Assembly (NCBI GenBank): GCA_046261635.1
Contig: JBHEOL010000064.1
Location: 1 to 10,072, forward strand
Direction: 5' to 3'
Source of the DNA: JBHEPS01 sp046261635
Lineage (GTDB): Bacteria; Acidobacteriota; Thermoanaerobaculia; Gp7-AA8
DNA length: 10,072 nt
Below the pieces are notes generated by a model, which ran no database searches, was not told the origin of the DNA, and saw nothing but the letters and a program-made list of their open reading frames with translations. The position numbers and the translations under genes were made by a program. Below are positions 6,642 through 10,072 of this stretch, one piece after another; positions within the stretch are counted from its first letter, which is position 1; each line of letters starts with the position of its first letter.

Positions 6642-7241
6642 ATGGAAACCATGATCCAGGAGGCCTCACCAACTTTCGCGGCGGCGCACTGTACTTCGGA
6701 CAGTACGGACGGCGAATGCGTGCGTCGATGTCTCCGCGGTGAGACCGAGGCGTTCGACGAAATCGTCCTCCGGTATCAGAAGCCGGTGTTCAACGCGATC
6801 TACCACATGGTCAACCACCACGAAGACACCAGAGAGCTGTCCCAGTCCGCATTCATGAAGGCATTCATGCACCTGAAGAGTTTCGATCAGCGGAGGCCAT
6901 TTTTCAGCTGGCTCTACCGCATCGCGATCAACGAGGCGATCAACTTCCTCTCCGCAAAGAGAACCGAGGAGCCGATCACCGCGGACCTTCCTTCTCCCGC
7001 GGCCGGCCCCGCGGAACGGATGGAGGCAAAAGAGATCGGCGACCACCTCGAAGCCGCGATGGCCACACTTCAACCGGATTACCGCGCCGCGGTCGTGCTC
7101 AGACACTCTCTCGGACTCTCCTACGAGCAGGCGGCGGAAGTCGCCGGAATCCCGGTCAAAACCTTCAAGTCACGCCTCTACTCCGCGCGGCAGCTACTTC
7201 GATTGCAGCTGGCCGCCAAAGGCCTCGGGCGCCATGCATAA
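6642..7241 (+). CDS. ECF-type sigma-70 family RNA polymerase sigma factor
   Basis: A 199-residue sigma factor with regions 2 and 4 only. Region 2 (about 33-105) includes FDEIVLRYQKPVFNAIYHMV, then HEDTRELSQSAFMKAF, then PFFSWLYRIAINEAINFL. A 30-residue linker leads to region 4 (about 135-190): LQPDYRAAVVLRHSLGLSYE, then AAEVAGIPVKTFKSRLYSAR, a clear helix-turn-helix. Such factors usually direct transcription of a small regulon that often includes their own operon. ATG 6642 has GGAG only 3 nt upstream, so ATG 6651 (12 nt from the same GGAG) is a possible alternative. It starts 40 bp after the STAS gene and overlaps the next gene by 8 bp, as sigma and anti-sigma pairs often do. Confidence 0.92.
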   Translation: METMIQEASPTFAAAHCTSDSTDGECVRRCLRGETEAFDEIVLRYQKPVFNAIYHMVNHHEDTRELSQSAFMKAFMHLKSFDQRRPFFSWLYRIAINEAINFLSAKRTEEPITADLPSPAAGPAERMEAKEIGDHLEAAMATLQPDYRAAVVLRHSLGLSYEQAAEVAGIPVKTFKSRLYSARQLLRLQLAAKGLGRHA

Positions 7242-8001
7242 GGAAAAACTGGCAGAGCTCATCCAACTCGACCTCGACGGGCGGGCGACGCCCGCTGAGC
7301 GGTTGGCGATCGCTGAGGAGCTCGAGCGCGACCCGCAGGCCCGGGTCGTCCACGCCGAGATGCGGGAAGTCCACCAGATCCTCGACCGCCGCCCGAAGGT
7401 CGATCCCCCGGAGGACTTGCGCCGGCGAGTCGCGACCGAGGTGCACCGGCTCTCGCCGCGACCGACCGAGGCTTCTGTCCGGGGTCTCGCAAGCGCGCCG
7501 CGCAGACACCATCGCGTCATGCGATTCACGCTCGCCGCAGCGGCAGCCCTCGCTCTCGCCGTTCTGCTGGTTCCCGCACTCGTTCGCGACACCGATTCGC
7601 ACCAGATGCGGGGAACGATGGCCCCCCCCACGGCCACCCAAAACGATACGAAACCCATTGCGCTGGCAGGAAACGGCATCGATGGCGTGGTGCTCACGGC
7701 ATGGGAGGGGCCCGAGCTTATCCTCCGGCCGGAGCTACGGTCGCCTGGTCCGGGCCGTCTCGAGGTCGGGTTCGATCCCGCCCAGTTGAAGCTTCTCTCC
7801 ATTGGCGGCTCGGCGGACCGCTCAATGGCAGAGAGCGGCCTCGTCACGGCGACACTGGACGCCAATCCGCCCGAAATCCGCTTCCTGCGGCGGAGCGGCA
7901 ATCCCGTCACCCTCTCCCTGGGGCTCAGCAACGGGGAGTCGAGGATCTCCACCGAAGTCCGATTTGAGGCCTCCACCAACTTTTCCCCCGGTGGACTGTA
8001 G
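7234..8001 (+). CDS. Membrane anti-sigma-like protein without zinc motif
   Basis: A 255-residue single-pass membrane protein, probably the cognate anti-sigma factor. The start ATG lies inside the end of the sigma gene (8-bp overlap), suggesting translational coupling. Residues 1-75 resemble the cytoplasmic anti-sigma helical domain (LAELIQLDLDGRATPAERLA, then IAEELERDP, then AEMREVHQILDRRP). The HxxxCxxC zinc site of ZAS-type factors is absent, and the protein has no Cys at all. An Arg-rich stretch (90-97) precedes one membrane segment (about 98-117), so the C-terminus should be outside. After a Pro/Thr-rich linker comes a beta-rich domain (about 150-248): GVVLTAWEG, then GRLEVGFDPAQLKLLSIGGS, then PVTLSLGLSNG. 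I do not recognise that domain. The function rests on gene order and domain layout rather than a diagnostic motif. Confidence 0.78.
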   Translation: MHKEKLAELIQLDLDGRATPAERLAIAEELERDPQARVVHAEMREVHQILDRRPKVDPPEDLRRRVATEVHRLSPRPTEASVRGLASAPRRHHRVMRFTLAAAAALALAVLLVPALVRDTDSHQMRGTMAPPTATQNDTKPIALAGNGIDGVVLTAWEGPELILRPELRSPGPGRLEVGFDPAQLKLLSIGGSADRSMAESGLVTATLDANPPEIRFLRRSGNPVTLSLGLSNGESRISTEVRFEASTNFSPGGL

Positions 8002-8054
8002 TTACGAGCAATCAGGTGACGAACATTTCATAACCCGTCCTTTAGGAGGGACCG

Positions 8055-9473
8055 ATGAGCAAGCGAGGAAAAATTCTTTCCATCTCAGGCCTAGTTGTAG
8101 CAGTCGCGATCACCGCGGCTTACTTCTACTACCCCCCCGTGGACGAGCTACAAACCCAGGGTGCGATCGGCGTCGTTCAGAAGCACCAGGAGCAGCAGAT
8201 CAGCCCTGACGACGTCATTCTCGGGGACGAACAGGCCCGTAAGGCCGATGCCGCCCTCTACGGCGACCTTCTCAAAGACGCCGTGAAACTGGAGAGCGAC
8301 AGCGCGGAGCTCGCCTCGTTCGCCCGTAATCTGGGGTCGGCCGACTTCGATGCTCAGGCCCTCGCCAGGTTCACGCAGACGCTCGACAGCCGGGCTGAGG
8401 CGGCGGCCGCCGAGTCTCTCGGCATCCTTGCCGATCTTCAGGCTCGTGCGGATCTCCAGAGTTACAGCGCGGATCTCGCCGCCATGCAGAGAGCCATGGA
8501 GAACAGGAACGCACTCGGAGCGCGAGAGTTCGCAGACCTCGAGCAGACGATCGCCAACATGGCCCGTTCGCTCGACGCGCGCAGCAATCTTCAGGCACGT
8601 GCTGACCTGCAGGCACGCAGCGACCTGCAGGCGCGTGCTGACCTCCAGGCACGCAGTGACCTCCAGGCACGCAACACCCTTGAAGCGGTTTCACGGCAGC
8701 TGGCGAGTCGTGAGGCATCTCTCGCAAGCAGCGAGATGGCCGATCAGCTCGGAAGCGTCCTCGCTCACCTGGAGGCAAGGCAGAACCTCGAGAACAGCGT
8801 GATCGACGAGATGATGCTGTCGGCGAAGGTGCAGCAGCTCGAGGCCAGGTTCCTTGAGCAGCGAGTCCTCGCCGCCGCCAGCCGCGCCGCCCTGGCCGCG
8901 CGGGCCCAGAATCTCGAAAGCCGGGCGGCCCTGGCGAACTTCGCAGCTGACCTGGCGCAGCGAGCAGCGTCGCTCGAGCATCGGGCACTCGCCCACCTGC
9001 AGGCGCGTCACGCGATGCAGTCGCGCGAGGCGCAGATGCTGGAGGGCATGTCGCAGCTGGCGTCTTCCGCGATGGAGAATCTGCAGGCTCGTGCGAACCT
9101 CCAATCGAGGGAGCAGAACCTGCAGAGCGTCACCAGGGCGCTTGAGAACCTGGACAACGATCTCCAGAGCCGTCAGGCTCTGATGGCCCAGCGCTTCATG
9201 TTCGGGCTGCGGTCCGAACTGGCAGCGATCAGTCAGCACCTCGAGGGAAGAGAACAACTCCAGAGCCGCGCCGTCGCAAATCTGGGAGTGAGAAACCTCG
9301 AGAGCCGGCAGCTGTCGGCGCAGAACCTCGCCAGCTTCCAGCTCCACCTCGGGAATGTTGCGAAATCGCTCGCGGTGCGCTCGATGGCGAACGCGGAAAA
9401 CGACGCGCTCGGCCTCCAGGCGGAGCAGCTCCAGAGCCGCATGGCCGTGCTCCAGAGCAGGAGCCAGCAGTAG
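8055..9473 (+). CDS. Membrane-anchored, proline-free L-x-x-R repeat protein, function unknown
   Basis: A 472-residue protein I cannot assign to a named family. ATG 8055 follows a strong AGGAGGG (8044-8050). The short basic N-terminus (SKRGK) and hydrophobic segment 7-26 form one signal anchor, which by the positive-inside rule places the rest in the periplasm. After Pro51 there is no proline to the end, and no Cys or Trp anywhere. The composition is rich in Leu, Gln, Ala, Arg, Ser and Glu with very little Lys. More than 20 L-x-x-R motifs (LQAR, LQSR, LEAR, LESR) run from about 110 to 469. Residues 173-208 form a strict six-residue repeat, L-Q-A-R-(A/S)-D. A long alpha-helical rod is the simplest reading. 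It begins 53 bp after the anti-sigma-like gene and is followed by a terminator, so it is the last gene of that unit. Confidence 0.85.
   Translation: MSKRGKILSISGLVVAVAITAAYFYYPPVDELQTQGAIGVVQKHQEQQISPDDVILGDEQARKADAALYGDLLKDAVKLESDSAELASFARNLGSADFDAQALARFTQTLDSRAEAAAAESLGILADLQARADLQSYSADLAAMQRAMENRNALGAREFADLEQTIANMARSLDARSNLQARADLQARSDLQARADLQARSDLQARNTLEAVSRQLASREASLASSEMADQLGSVLAHLEARQNLENSVIDEMMLSAKVQQLEARFLEQRVLAAASRAALAARAQNLESRAALANFAADLAQRAASLEHRALAHLQARHAMQSREAQMLEGMSQLASSAMENLQARANLQSREQNLQSVTRALENLDNDLQSRQALMAQRFMFGLRSELAAISQHLEGREQLQSRAVANLGVRNLESRQLSAQNLASFQLHLGNVAKSLAVRSMANAENDALGLQAEQLQSRMAVLQSRSQQ
8571..8678 (+). repeat. 18-bp tandem repeat within the L-x-x-R gene, 36-bp higher order
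   Basis: Six in-frame 18-bp units are present. The last five (8589-8678) are nearly identical: CTG-CAG-GCA-CGC-AGC-GAC alternating with CTG-CAG-GCG-CGT-GCT-GAC. Units with Ala (GCT) and Ser (AGC/AGT) at codon 5 alternate over the second to fifth units, and the preceding Arg codon alternates in step (CGT before Ala, CGC before Ser). This gives a 36-bp super-period and suggests duplication of a two-unit block. It encodes residues 173-208. Confidence 0.85.
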
Positions 9474-9498
9474 ATATCGCTTCGCCGCTGATTTCCCC

Positions 9499-9533
9499 GC
9501 CGCGGTCCCTCTGAAAAGGGACCGCGGCTTTTT
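9499..9533 (+). terminator. Strong intrinsic terminator after the L-x-x-R gene
   Basis: GCCGCGGTCCCT (9499-9510) pairs perfectly with AGGGACCGCGGC (9517-9528), giving a 12-bp stem with a 6-nt loop (CTGAAA), followed by TTTTT (9529-9533). It lies 26 nt after the stop codon and marks the end of the plus-strand unit. Confidence 0.93.
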
Positions 9534-9627
9534 CTGCCATTGGGAAGCCGCGTCGACGGTGCCCCCGCCCGGCAGGCCGGGTTCTTCTCACCAGACGCAA
9601 AGGACCCCGCCTCGGCGTGCGCGGGTC

Positions 9628-9654
9628 TAAAATGGCGAGGTTCCTGACAATTCG
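9628..9654 (+). promoter_or_regulatory. Putative promoter -10 and start region upstream of the secreted HEXXH gene
   Basis: TAAAAT (9628-9633) is followed by GGCGAGG, then TTCCTGACAATT. It lies between the upstream terminator and the ATG at 9677, where a promoter is expected. No clear -35 box is visible. The downstream part matches the sequences after the candidate boxes at 4023 and 5852. Confidence 0.45.
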
Positions 9655-9676
9655 GCGATTCACGGGAGGATGCTCC

Positions 9677-10072
9677 ATGAAGCCGTTTCGGTTGGCGGTC
9701 GTTCTTCTGCTTCTGATGGGCGCTGCCCTTCCCGTCTCGGCGCAGCTCTATCGCCGCCAGACCGAGTTTCTCGACCTCATCTACTACGACAAGTCTCACG
9801 AGTACCTGACCTACCACCTGACCCGCTCTTTCGAGAACTCACTTCGGTTCCACCGGGACCTGTTCGATTACACACCGTCCGAGCCGATCGTGCTCCTGTT
9901 CCAGGACTTCGGGGATTACGGGCATGGCGGGACCTCGACCGTTCCCTGGAACTACCTCAGCATCGGCATGGAGCCGTTCGACTACGTGTACGACACGATG
10001 CCGGCGAACGAGCGGATGAACTGGCTCATGCATCACGAGCTCGTTCACGTCGTCGCCACGGACAAGGGCGCG
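9677..10072 (+). CDS. Secreted protein with HEXXH zinc-peptidase motif (5' part, cut by window edge)
   Basis: The first 132 residues of an exported protein; the reading frame is open to the window edge. ATG 9677 has GGGAGGA (9664-9670) 6 nt upstream. Residues 1-22 form a classic signal peptide (basic MKPFR, Leu/Val core, PVSA before the predicted cut). The mature part starts QLYRRQTEFLDLIYYDKSHE and includes FHRDLFDYTPSEPIVLLFQD. The segment LMHHELVHVVATDKG holds H120-E-L-V-H124, a HEXXH motif typical of zincin metallopeptidases; the third zinc ligand would lie beyond the window. From memory, exported proteins with this kind of N-terminal peptidase-like domain, some followed by TolB/PD40-type propeller repeats, occur in related bacteria; that continuation is a guess here. 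It is a separate transcription unit, with a terminator before it and its own candidate promoter. Confidence 0.8.
   Translation, partial: MKPFRLAVVLLLLMGAALPVSAQLYRRQTEFLDLIYYDKSHEYLTYHLTRSFENSLRFHRDLFDYTPSEPIVLLFQDFGDYGHGGTSTVPWNYLSIGMEPFDYVYDTMPANERMNWLMHHELVHVVATDKGA

Noticed and set aside
7194..7979. A 261-codon minus-strand frame opposite the anti-sigma-like gene.
   Set aside because: Ser/Arg-rich translation without domains; the plus-strand gene overlaps the sigma gene in the way expected of a real pair and has a membrane segment.
8589..8678. Regularly spaced repeats that might suggest a CRISPR array.
   Set aside because: The units are 18 bp, contiguous with no spacers, and in frame within a protein-coding repeat.

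Overview
This is a GC-rich bacterial chromosomal window. A MlaE-type lipid-transport permease and a PBP1B-like class A penicillin-binding protein point to a Gram-negative (didermic) cell envelope. The partner-switching regulatory genes and the secreted HEXXH protein would suit an Acidobacteriota-like or related soil or sediment lineage. That placement is an inference from gene style only; no rRNA or other marker gene is present. No tRNA, rRNA, insertion sequence, integrase or CRISPR array was seen.

Layout. (1) Positions 1-2906, minus strand: a bifunctional peptidoglycan synthase is followed 69 bp later by the 5' part of an mlaE-like permease that runs off the left edge. (2) Positions 2907-3260: a divergent intergenic region. 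It holds a perfect 8-bp dyad upstream of the PBP gene and a composite repeat block with an imperfect palindrome and a tandem ACTTCTG heptamer. (3) Positions 3261-3995, plus: an unfamiliar protein with a PilZ-like N-terminus and a helical, NP-motif-containing C-terminus. (4) Positions 4164-6601, plus: a partner-switching set made of an FHA-GAF-PP2C phosphatase (RsbU/SpoIIE type), an RsbW-like serine kinase/anti-sigma factor and an RsbV-like STAS antagonist. (5) Positions 6642-9473, plus: an ECF-type sigma factor, an overlapping single-pass membrane anti-sigma-like protein, and a membrane-anchored, proline-free repeat protein full of L-x-x-R motifs. The last gene ends at a strong intrinsic terminator (9499-9533). 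(6) Positions 9677-10072, plus: the start of a secreted protein with a HEXXH motif, cut by the right edge.

How it may fit together. The phosphatase would read phospho-threonine (FHA) and small-molecule or redox (GAF) signals and dephosphorylate the STAS protein, which then titrates the RsbW-like kinase. The sigma and anti-sigma genes overlap and are probably translationally coupled. The L-x-x-R protein is the last gene before the terminator, so it is a candidate effector or sensor of the same circuit; this is inferred from position. It is the most unusual object in the window: one N-terminal membrane anchor, then about 420 residues with no proline, cysteine or tryptophan, more than 20 L-x-x-R motifs and a strict six-residue repeat. 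A second recurring signal is a TAnAAT box with a similar downstream sequence (CGAG, then CCTGA) found upstream of three separate genes.
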